Assembly: GCF_003664185.1 (NCBI RefSeq)
Contig: NZ_RCCS01000004.1
Location: 62,001-126,000, forward strand
Origin: Tenacibaculum discolor
GTDB lineage: Bacteria > Bacteroidota > Bacteroidia > Flavobacteriales > Flavobacteriaceae
Direction: 5' to 3'
DNA length: 64,000 bases
A program made the translations under genes and the position numbers. Of this stretch, positions 56,419 through 64,000 are shown piece after piece (position 1 is the stretch's first letter; every line of letters starts with the position of its first letter). Under the pieces are notes generated by a model that had not been told where the DNA came from, did not search any database, and worked only from the letters and a program-made list of their open reading frames with translations.

Positions 56419-58536
56419 TTAACCTTTAGCGTTTGCGATTACTTCTTCTGAAATGTTGCTTGGAGTTTCTGCATAGTGAGAAAATTCCATTGTAGAAGTT
56501 GCTCTACCTGAAGATAATGTTCTTAAAGAAGTAACATATCCAAACATTTCTGATAAAGGAACGATTGCTCTAACTACTTTAGATCCAGCACGATCGCTCA
56601 TATCGTTTACTTGTCCTCTTCTTCTGTTTAAGTCTCCAACGATATCTCCCATGTTCTCCTCTGGAGTTAACACTTCTAATTTCATCATTGGTTCCATGAT
56701 TACAGCTCTTGCAGCTTTTGCAGCAGCTTTATAACCTAACTTAGCCGCTAATTCGAATGATAATTGATCAGAATCTACAGGGTGGAAAGATCCATCCTTT
56801 AAAGTAATCTTCATCGAATCCATTTCGTAACCAGCTAAAGGACCATTTTTCATTGCTTCTTTGAATCCTTTTTCTACTGACGGTACAAATTCCTTAGGAA
56901 CGTTACCACCTTTAATAATAGACTCAAATTGTAATCCTGTTACACCTTCATCAGCAGGCTCCATAGTAAATACAATATCAGCAAACTTACCACGTCCACC
57001 AGATTGCTTTTTGTAAACCTCTCTGTGATCTGCGGTAGCAGTTAAAGCTTCTTTGTACTCTACTTGTGGTTGTCCTTGATTTACTTCAACCTTAAACTCA
57101 CGCTTTAAACGGTCTACAATAATATCTAAGTGTAACTCTCCCATTCCTGAAATAACAGTTTGCCCTGAAGCTTCATCTGTTTTCACAGTAAACGTTGGAT
57201 CTTCTTCAGCTAATTTAGCCAAAGCCATACCTAACTTATCTACATCAGCCTTAGTTTTAGGCTCAACAGCGATACCGATTACTGGATCTGGGAAATCCAT
57301 AGATTCTAAAACGATTGGGTGTTTTTCGTCAGATAACGTATCACCTGTTTTAATATCTTTAAATCCTACTGCTGCTCCAATATCTCCAGCTTCGATAAAA
57401 TCGATTGCGTTTTGCTTATTAGAGTGCATTTGGTAAATACGTGAAATACGTTCTTTTTTACCTGAACGATTATTTAACACATAAGAACCTGCATCTAAGT
57501 GACCAGAATACGCACGGAAGAACGCTAAACGACCTACGAAAGGATCGGTAGCAATTTTAAATGCTAAAGCTGAGAATGGTGCTTTTGCATCTGGCTTACG
57601 CATTTCTTCTTCACCTGTATCTGGGTTAGTACCGATAATATTATCTCTGTCTACAGGAGAAGGTAAGTAACGACATACAGCATCTAACAAGAACTGTACA
57701 CCTTTATTTTTAAATGAAGAACCACATACCATTGGAATGATAGACATATCCATTACAGCAGCTCTTAATGCAGTGTGCACTTCTTCTTCTGTAATTGAAT
57801 CTTCATCTTCCATGTACTTCTCTAATAAGTTTTCGTCATAAGCAGCAACCTCTTCGATTAACTTACCACGTAACTCACGAGCTTCTTCTTTTAATTCTTC
57901 TGGAATATCTACAACATCGAAAGTTGATCCATAATTATCATCATGCCATACAATAGCACGGTTTTTAACTAAATCAACAATTCCTTTAAAATCTGCTTCA
58001 TCACCAATATTTAATACGATTGGCACTGCATTAGACTTTAACATGTCTTTTACTTGCTGACAAACCGCTAAAAAGTTAGCTCCTTGACGATCCATTTTGT
58101 TAACGAAACCGATACGAGGTACTTTATAGTTATCAGCTAATCTCCAGTTAGTTTCAGACTGTGGCTCAACTCCGTCAACTGCAGAGAATAAGAACACTAA
58201 TCCATCTAACACACGTAATGAACGGTTTACCTCTACAGTAAAGTCAACGTGACCTGGAGTATCAATAATATTAAAATGATATCCTTTTGTTTCAGGTAAT
58301 GGCTTTGCATTTTCCAAAGGAAACTGCCAAGTACAAGTAGTTGCAGCAGAAGTAATTGTAATACCTCTCTCTGCCTCTTGCTCCATCCAGTCCATTGTAG
58401 AAGCTCCATCGTGTACTTCTCCAATTTTATGAGACACTCCTGTATAGAAAAGGATACGCTCAGTTGTTGTTGTTTTACCAGCATCAATATGAGCAGCAAT
58501 ACCTATATTTCTTGTATATTTTAAATCTCTTGCCAT
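56419..58536 (-). CDS. fusA: elongation factor G
   Basis: This 705-residue GTPase drives ribosomal translocation. It has the P-loop [16 protein letters not shown], switch [18 protein letters not shown], and domain IV with [11 protein letters not shown] and [24 protein letters not shown]. It lies 6 bp after rpsG. tuf is not adjacent. Confidence 0.98.
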   Translation of the reverse strand: MARDLKYTRNIGIAAHIDAGKTTTTERILFYTGVSHKIGEVHDGASTMDWMEQEAERGITITSAATTCTWQFPLENAKPLPETKGYHFNIIDTPGHVDFTVEVNRSLRVLDGLVFLFSAVDGVEPQSETNWRLADNYKVPRIGFVNKMDRQGANFLAVCQQVKDMLKSNAVPIVLNIGDEADFKGIVDLVKNRAIVWHDDNYGSTFDVVDIPEELKEEARELRGKLIEEVAAYDENLLEKYMEDEDSITEEEVHTALRAAVMDMSIIPMVCGSSFKNKGVQFLLDAVCRYLPSPVDRDNIIGTNPDTGEEEMRKPDAKAPFSALAFKIATDPFVGRLAFFRAYSGHLDAGSYVLNNRSGKKERISRIYQMHSNKQNAIDFIEAGDIGAAVGFKDIKTGDTLSDEKHPIVLESMDFPDPVIGIAVEPKTKADVDKLGMALAKLAEEDPTFTVKTDEASGQTVISGMGELHLDIIVDRLKREFKVEVNQGQPQVEYKEALTATADHREVYKKQSGGRGKFADIVFTMEPADEGVTGLQFESIIKGGNVPKEFVPSVEKGFKEAMKNGPLAGYEMDSMKITLKDGSFHPVDSDQLSFELAAKLGYKAAAKAARAVIMEPMMKLEVLTPEENMGDIVGDLNRRRGQVNDMSDRAGSKVVRAIVPLSEMFGYVTSLRTLSSGRATSTMEFSHYAETPSNISEEVIANAKG

Positions 58537-58542
58537 TTCTTA

Positions 58543-59019
58543 TTAAAATCTAAAGTGTGAGAATGCTTTATTTGCTTCAGCCATCTTATGAGTATCAACT
58601 CTTTTCTTAACAGCAGCTCCTTCCTCTTTAGCAGCAGCTAAAATCTCTGCAGCTAATCGTTGTGCCATTGTTTTTTCATTACGCTTACGCGCATAAGAGA
58701 TCATCCATTTAATCGCCATAGAAACCTTACGGTCTGGACGAATTTGCATTGGAATTTGGAAAGTTGCACCACCAACACGGCGAGAACGAACTTCTACGTG
58801 AGGCATCACGTTAGATAAACCATCTTTCCACACTTCTAAAGCCGACTTTTCTTCGTCAGTTTTCTTTTCATTTACGATATCCATTGCATCGTAAAACACT
58901 TTGAACGCTACAGATTTCTTACCGTCCCACATTAAGTTATTCACAAAACGTGTAACTAATTGATCATTGAATCTAGGATCCGGTAACAAAACTCTTTTTT
59001 TAGCTCTTCTTTTCCTCAT
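58543..59019 (-). CDS. rpsG: 30S ribosomal protein S7 (uS7)
   Basis: This 158-residue head-assembly protein has [35 protein letters not shown] and [31 protein letters not shown]. It lies 32 bp after rpsL. Confidence 0.98.
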   Translation of the reverse strand: MRKRRAKKRVLLPDPRFNDQLVTRFVNNLMWDGKKSVAFKVFYDAMDIVNEKKTDEEKSALEVWKDGLSNVMPHVEVRSRRVGGATFQIPMQIRPDRKVSMAIKWMISYARKRNEKTMAQRLAAEILAAAKEEGAAVKKRVDTHKMAEANKAFSHFRF

Positions 59020-59051
59020 GTCTTTACATTAAAAAAGTTACTAATTAATTT

Positions 59052-59432
59052 TTACTTTTTGTCTTTTGGGCGTTTTGCACCGTACTTAGATCTACGTTGG
59101 GTTCTACCCTCAACTCCTGCAGTATCTAATGCTCCACGTACCACGTGATATTTAACACCTGGTAAATCTTTTACCCTTCCACCTCTAACTAATACTATCG
59201 AGTGCTCTTGCAAGTTGTGCCCCTCACCTGGAATATACGCGTTGATTTCGTTACCATTTGTTAAACGAACCCTTGCTACCTTACGCATTGCTGAGTTAGG
59301 TTTCTTAGGTGTAGTGGTATACACACGCGTACAAACTCCACGTCTTTGTGGACATGCTTGTAAAGCAGCCGATTTACTCTTCTTAGTTATTTTGGCTCTT
59401 CCTTTACGAACTAATTGTTGAATAGTTGGCAT
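59052..59432 (-). CDS. rpsL: 30S ribosomal protein S12 (uS12)
   Basis: This 126-residue decoding-centre protein has [36 protein letters not shown] with the streptomycin-region Lys, and [24 protein letters not shown]. The common K43 and K88 equivalents are unchanged, so no classical streptomycin-resistance substitution is visible. It is first in the str unit. Confidence 0.98.
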   Translation of the reverse strand: MPTIQQLVRKGRAKITKKSKSAALQACPQRRGVCTRVYTTTPKKPNSAMRKVARVRLTNGNEINAYIPGEGHNLQEHSIVLVRGGRVKDLPGVKYHVVRGALDTAGVEGRTQRRSKYGAKRPKDKK

Positions 59433-59808
59433 ACTAAATTATTACTTGTTTTTAATTTGTACTTAAATTACTCTAATTTTAAGAGTGCGCAAATGTACGA
59501 TAATTTTCTATTTATTCAAATATCAAGGAGTTATTTTTAAAACCTCTTTTAAAAAAACACCTACTCCTTGCCATAACCAGCTACTCAAAACCAAATAAAC
59601 TAAGAACCTTAAAAAAAAACACAAACCACTATACAAGTGTTAAAAAAATACACATTCCTTAAAATAAAAAATAAAACAATAATTTTTAACTTAAAAACAA
59701 ACACATAAACTAAAAATACATTAATATTTTTAGAATATTTTAACTAATACCTTGTTTTTTTAAGTTTTATTTATGATTTTTGACTCAATTAATTCAAATA
59801 ATTACATA
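59433..59808. other. 376-bp divergent intergenic region
   Basis: It holds the str-unit promoter near rpsL. The rest is very AT-rich sequence before the SusC gene (AAATACATTAATATTTTTAG at about 59714). I see no open frame or clear SusC promoter. Confidence 0.6.
59490..59520 (-). promoter_or_regulatory. promoter of the str unit (rpsL)
   Basis: On minus, TTTG (59520-59517), a 19-nt spacer and TACATTTG (59497-59490) match the consensus. It lies about 57 bp before rpsL. Confidence 0.78.
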
Positions 59809-62800
59809 ATGAAAACAAAGTTTAATGGAATTTTAACGCTATTTCTAGCGTTGATTGTGCAAATATCCTTTGCGCAAGAAAAAACAATTTCAGGTACAGT
59901 TTCCGATGGAACAGGGCCGCTACCTGGAGTTAATGTATTAATAAAAGGCACCACAACTGGAGTAGAAACTGACTTCGATGGAAAATTTTCTATTAAGGCA
60001 AAAACTGGAGATATTCTTGTTTTTAGTTTTGTAGGCATGAAAACTATTGAAAAAAAAGTAAGCCCTTCAAGCACTTTTAACATCTCTATGAGTAGCGACA
60101 ATGTACTCGACGAAGTTGTTGTAACATCCCTAGGTATTAAAAGAGCTAAAAAGAGTTTAGGTTATGCCTCTCAAGAAATAAAAGGAGACAAGGTATCTAC
60201 TGTTAAACTCAACAACGTTGTTAACTCATTATCTGGTAAAATTAGCGGTGTCCAAATTAAAGCCAATAATAACTTCGGAGGATCTTCCAATTTCTTAATT
60301 AGAGGTGTAAGCTCCCTAACAGGAAACAACCAGCCTTTGTTTATTGTTGACGGTATACCTATTTCTAACCAAATAGAAAATAGCGCTAACCAAAAAAACG
60401 GTAGAAGAGGTTTTGATTATGGTAATGCTGCTTCTGACATTAACCCTGACGATGTAGAATCTATCAATATTTTAAAAGGAGCTGCTGCCTCTGCTATTTA
60501 CGGATCTAGAGGTGCCAATGGTGTTGTAATCATTACAACAAAAAAAGGAAAAGAAGGAAACATGAAAGTTAACGTTTCTTCTGGTATTACTCTAGGTAAA
60601 ATAGACAGGTCTACTTTTTTAAAATACCAAGACAAGTACGGTGCTGGATATGGACCTTATTATGGTAGTACAGGATATTTTGAAGATATTGATGTTAACG
60701 GAGACGGAACAAGCGATTTAGCTGTTCCTACTTACGACGATGGTTCATTTGGAGCTCCTCTAGATGGATCTCTAGTGTACCAATGGGACGCTTTTGTTCC
60801 TGAACATCCAAATTTTCAAACAGCCACTCCATATGTTGCTGGTAAAAACACACCTGCTGACTTCTTCGAAACTTCACATCAGATTAACAACTCTGTCTCA
60901 ATTTCTGGAAGCGAAGGTAAAGTAAGCTACAGACTAGGTTATACAAACTTTCAAAACAAAGGTATCTTACCTAACTCTAAGTTAGACAAAAACACTTTTA
61001 ACTTTAACGGAACTTTAAAAGTTTCCGATAGACTATCTACTGGTGCTAATGCCAATTTTATTAATCAAGATGTTACAGGTAGAAACTCTACAGGTTACGG
61101 AGACAACTTAATGGCTCAATTTAGACAATGGTGGCAAGTAAATGTTGACATTAAAGATCAAAAGTATATTTACGACCTGACTGGTAAAAATTACAGTTGG
61201 AACCACGTAGGATCGGTTGGAGGATCACCTCTTAAACCTCAATACTGGGACAATCCATATTGGACTAGATATCAAAATTACCAATCTGATAATAGAAATA
61301 GATTTTTTGGAAATGCATTTGCAACATACAAAATAAACGACTGGTTAGACTTAACAGCTAAAGCTGCAGTTGACACATATTCTGAAGTTCGTGAAGACAG
61401 AAGAGCTGTTGGATCTGTTCCTACTGAATTTGGATTGACTGTTGGAGACCAAGGATCTGGTTACCAAAGAACTCAAATTAACTTTACTGAGTTCAATTAC
61501 GACTTAATGTTAAACTTCAACAAAGACATATCTGACAAACTAAGTTTAAATGGTGTCTTAGGTATGAACATTAGAAAAGAGAAAAATCAGTATTGGAGAG
61601 CCTCAACTAATGGTGGTCTAGCCAACCCTGGGGTGTACTCTTTAAGAAACTCTGTTCTCCCTGTTAACTTGCCTGTAGAACGCCTAGCTGAAAAACAAGT
61701 TAATGGATATTACGCTCAAGCTACTTTAGGCTATGACAATAAACTTTTTATTGAACTTACAGATAGGTATGACGTATCATCTTCTCTACCTAGCGACAAC
61801 AATAGCTATAATTACTATGCAGTTAGTGGTAGTTTTATTTTCTCTGAATTAATAAATGCAGACTGGCTTAACTACGGTAAATTTAGAGCTGGTTATGCAG
61901 AAGTAGGTAACGACTTACCTGCTAATAATGTTTATGACACGTATTCTGTGATAGATCATTTTGGTAGCGTAGCGTTAAGTTCTTTTGACGGCACAAAGAA
62001 GAATGAAAACCTAGTACCTGAAAGAACTAAAGAAATAGAACTTGGTATCGAAACCAGATTTTTAAGTAACCGATTAGGCTTAAACCTTTCTTGGTACAAA
62101 AAAGACACTGAAAACCAATTAATGCCAGTTACTACTACAGCCGCTACAGGCTTTACTAGTAGATGGGTTAATGCTGGTACCATTCAAAACAAAGGTTTTG
62201 AAGTTAGTCTTGATGGAAAAATAATTAAAACCAACGACTTCAAGTGGAACACTACTATTAATTGGTCTAAGAATGATAACTTAGTTAAAGAATTATATGC
62301 AGATGTAGAAAACATCCAACTTGCCTCATTCCAAGGTGGTGTTACTATTAATGCTACTAAAGGCCAGCCTTATGGAACGATTAGAGGAACTGGATTTGTA
62401 TACGACGATAACGGCAATAAAGTAGTTGACAGTAATGGATACTACAAAGCTCAAGCTAACCAAATTATAGGAGACGCTAATCCTGATTGGAATGCAGGTA
62501 TTACAAACACTCTTTCTTACAAAAATTTATCCTTAAGCTTTTTGATTGATATTCAAGAAGGAGGTGATGTATACTCTTTAGACCTTCATTATGGTCAAGG
62601 TACTGGTTTACCAACTTACACTGCAGCACTTAACGATTTAGGAAACCCTGTGAGAGATCCTGTTACATCAGGACCAGATAGTGGAGGTATTCTTAACCCT
62701 GGTGTTACAGAGGATGGACAACCTAATACAACTCGTGCTCCAGCCGATACATACGCAGGAGCTTTCTACTGGGGTAACTCAAGTAGAAACCCAGCTGCTC

Positions 62801-63057
62801 TTACTGTATACGATGCTTCATATATTAAACTAAGAGAGCTAAGTCTTAAGTACAACTTCCCTAAAACTTGGCTTCAAAATTCTGCAGTATCAGATGTAAC
62901 AATATCTTTAGTAGGTAGAAATTTATGGATAATAGACAAAAATGTACCTTTTGCTGACCCAGAATCAGGATTAGGAGCAGGTAATGCACAAGGATACTTA
63001 TCTGGATCATACCCTACTGTAAAAACAGTTGGTCTTAATGTTAATTTAGAATTTTAA
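59809..63057 (+). CDS. SusC/RagA-family TonB-dependent transporter
   Basis: This 1082-residue outer-membrane receptor has a signal peptide (ending QISFAQ) and a CarboxypepD_reg-like domain (ISGTVSDGTGPLPGVNVLIKGTTTGVETDFDGKFSI, about 25-100). The plug follows: SLSGKISGVQIKANNNFGGSSNFLIRGVSSL, then PLFIVDGIPI and GAAASAIYGSRGANGVVIITTKKG. A 22-strand-type barrel ends in VKTVGLNVNLEF. It imports oligosaccharides or peptides with its SusD partner 6 bp downstream. An ATG 36 bp upstream is open, but the one used gives a proper signal peptide. The substrate is unknown; no hydrolases are in view. Confidence 0.95.
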   Translation: MKTKFNGILTLFLALIVQISFAQEKTISGTVSDGTGPLPGVNVLIKGTTTGVETDFDGKFSIKAKTGDILVFSFVGMKTIEKKVSPSSTFNISMSSDNVLDEVVVTSLGIKRAKKSLGYASQEIKGDKVSTVKLNNVVNSLSGKISGVQIKANNNFGGSSNFLIRGVSSLTGNNQPLFIVDGIPISNQIENSANQKNGRRGFDYGNAASDINPDDVESINILKGAAASAIYGSRGANGVVIITTKKGKEGNMKVNVSSGITLGKIDRSTFLKYQDKYGAGYGPYYGSTGYFEDIDVNGDGTSDLAVPTYDDGSFGAPLDGSLVYQWDAFVPEHPNFQTATPYVAGKNTPADFFETSHQINNSVSISGSEGKVSYRLGYTNFQNKGILPNSKLDKNTFNFNGTLKVSDRLSTGANANFINQDVTGRNSTGYGDNLMAQFRQWWQVNVDIKDQKYIYDLTGKNYSWNHVGSVGGSPLKPQYWDNPYWTRYQNYQSDNRNRFFGNAFATYKINDWLDLTAKAAVDTYSEVREDRRAVGSVPTEFGLTVGDQGSGYQRTQINFTEFNYDLMLNFNKDISDKLSLNGVLGMNIRKEKNQYWRASTNGGLANPGVYSLRNSVLPVNLPVERLAEKQVNGYYAQATLGYDNKLFIELTDRYDVSSSLPSDNNSYNYYAVSGSFIFSELINADWLNYGKFRAGYAEVGNDLPANNVYDTYSVIDHFGSVALSSFDGTKKNENLVPERTKEIELGIETRFLSNRLGLNLSWYKKDTENQLMPVTTTAATGFTSRWVNAGTIQNKGFEVSLDGKIIKTNDFKWNTTINWSKNDNLVKELYADVENIQLASFQGGVTINATKGQPYGTIRGTGFVYDDNGNKVVDSNGYYKAQANQIIGDANPDWNAGITNTLSYKNLSLSFLIDIQEGGDVYSLDLHYGQGTGLPTYTAALNDLGNPVRDPVTSGPDSGGILNPGVTEDGQPNTTRAPADTYAGAFYWGNSSRNPAALTVYDASYIKLRELSLKYNFPKTWLQNSAVSDVTISLVGRNLWIIDKNVPFADPESGLGAGNAQGYLSGSYPTVKTVGLNVNLEF

Positions 63058-63063
63058 AAGATT

Positions 63064-64000
63064 ATGAAAAAAATATTTTTATTATTAATATCAACATTTT
63101 TAATGATTTCGTGTGTTGACGAAGATTTAAATATTGATAAGAAAAACCCGAGTCAAGTATCCGGAGCAACTCTTTTCGCCAATGGTACTAGGAACATGTT
63201 CGATTTAATGAACTCATGTAGCGTTAATGACAACGTCTTCAGACTATATGCTCAATACTGGGCACAAACAACTTACCCAGATGAAAGTCAATTTAATCAA
63301 ACAGGAAGAAATATCGGAGGATCAATATGGAACACTCTTTACAGAGATGTTTTAAAAGATCTAGATGGGGCTAAGACTTCTGTAAAAAATTCAGTTGACA
63401 ACCCTAACAAAGAAAATCAATTAGCAATCATAGAGTTTACTACAGTTTACGCATATAGCATCTTAGTAGATACTTTTGGAGATGTGCCATATACAGAAGC
63501 ACTTGACCCAGACAACCCAACCCCAAAATACGATGATGCTGAAACAATTTATTTAGATTTGTTAGATAGACTATCAAAAGCTATTCAAACTATTGATACA
63601 AATGGAAACTTTGGTTTTGATGATTTTATTTATAACGGAGATATTTCTAAGTGGAAAAAAGCAGCTAATTCATTGATGTTAAGAATGGCAATGAGAGTAG
63701 CAGACTCTAACCCTACTGAATCTGTACAATATGCCAATTTAGCCTCAACTGATTTAATTCTTGACAATAACGACAACTTCTCCATCAACTATTTAGGAGC
63801 ATCACCTAACACTAACCCTCTATACGTTAGCTTAGTACAGAGTGGACGTAATGATTTTGTTGCCGCTAACACTTTAGTAAACAAAATGCAACCTAGAGAA
63901 TACTTAATCTACAATTCTTCTGATTTAGATGGTGATGGTGATATTGATGAAGATGATGAAGTAGAATACATAGACCCAGATTCTTTTACAAATACAGACC
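63064..64000 (+). CDS. SusD/RagB-family substrate-binding lipoprotein (partial)
   Basis: The first 312 residues of a SusD-like surface lipoprotein are present, and the frame runs off the window. The signal peptide ends LMISC (lipid Cys 17). The helical SusD core follows: AIIEFTTVYAYSILVDTFGDVPYTEAL (TPR-like helix with the DxFGDVPYTEA signature), then WKKAANSLMLRMAMRVAD. An acidic DxDGDGDIDEDDE stretch near the edge looks like a calcium-binding dockerin-type loop. It partners the SusC gene just upstream. Confidence 0.92.
   Translation, partial: MKKIFLLLISTFLMISCVDEDLNIDKKNPSQVSGATLFANGTRNMFDLMNSCSVNDNVFRLYAQYWAQTTYPDESQFNQTGRNIGGSIWNTLYRDVLKDLDGAKTSVKNSVDNPNKENQLAIIEFTTVYAYSILVDTFGDVPYTEALDPDNPTPKYDDAETIYLDLLDRLSKAIQTIDTNGNFGFDDFIYNGDISKWKKAANSLMLRMAMRVADSNPTESVQYANLASTDLILDNNDNFSINYLGASPNTNPLYVSLVQSGRNDFVAANTLVNKMQPREYLIYNSSDLDGDGDIDEDDEVEYIDPDSFTNTD

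Noticed and set aside
58233..58499. Minus-strand open frame inside fusA
   Set aside because: It is an out-of-frame shadow of the EF-G gene.

Overview
The window looks like a chromosomal segment of a marine-type member of the Flavobacteriaceae (Bacteroidota), possibly Tenacibaculum-like. The genus is only a guess. The support is: AT-rich DNA; promoters of the Bacteroidota form TTTG-N18/19-TAnnTTTG instead of -35/-10 boxes; no Shine-Dalgarno pattern; a SusC/SusD pair; a VirE-N/DUF3987 integrative element; and the ribosomal-protein / carA / eno / gltA neighbourhood seen in this family.

Positions 1-17285 are accessory. A TolB-like/TPR regulator runs off the left edge (1-1248, minus). Positions 1262-9341 (all minus) form an integrative element: tyrosine recombinase, an unrecognised 334-residue protein, two small HTH_17 excisionase-like proteins, a VirE-N-like protein and a PriCT-2/DUF3987 replication protein. 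At its far end is a cargo pair, an XRE repressor and a long prokaryotic Argonaute. The Argonaute keeps its 5'-phosphate pocket but has lost at least two catalytic aspartates.

Next (9342-17285, all plus) come small accessory genes: SnoaL, GIY-YIG, an APC permease, a VOC protein, an NTF2-like lipoprotein and DinB. They are separated by about 135-bp intergenic repeats that look like integron attC sites, although no IntI is present. An organoarsenical operon sits in the middle: arsR, arsE, osmC, an ArsP-like permease, arsF, arsG, with paired candidate ArsR operators.

From 17286 the content is core genome: rlmH, a duplicated coiled-coil exported protein, a GH18-like lipoprotein, then lgt, yidD and cysS on the minus strand, and a sigma factor / membrane protein / DUF4097-like operon. 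meaB and csaA are on plus. A thiamine operon follows (thiS, thiC, a TenI/ThiE-like protein, thiD, thiE, thiG, thiH, thiF-rhodanese; minus) under a TPP riboswitch. Then come an arginase-family gene, gltA, a zinc metallopeptidase lipoprotein (plus), a beta-barrel-like protein, eno and carA.

Positions 41839-59432 (minus) carry the whole str-S10-spc-alpha ribosomal cluster: rpsL, rpsG, fusA, rpsJ, then rplC to rpsN, then rpsH to rpsK, then rpsD, rpoA and rplQ. Internal terminators and promoters appear to cut it into four transcription units, and the rplC unit has a candidate attenuator in its leader. The window ends with a plus-strand SusC gene and a truncated SusD gene. No tRNA, rRNA or CRISPR array was seen.
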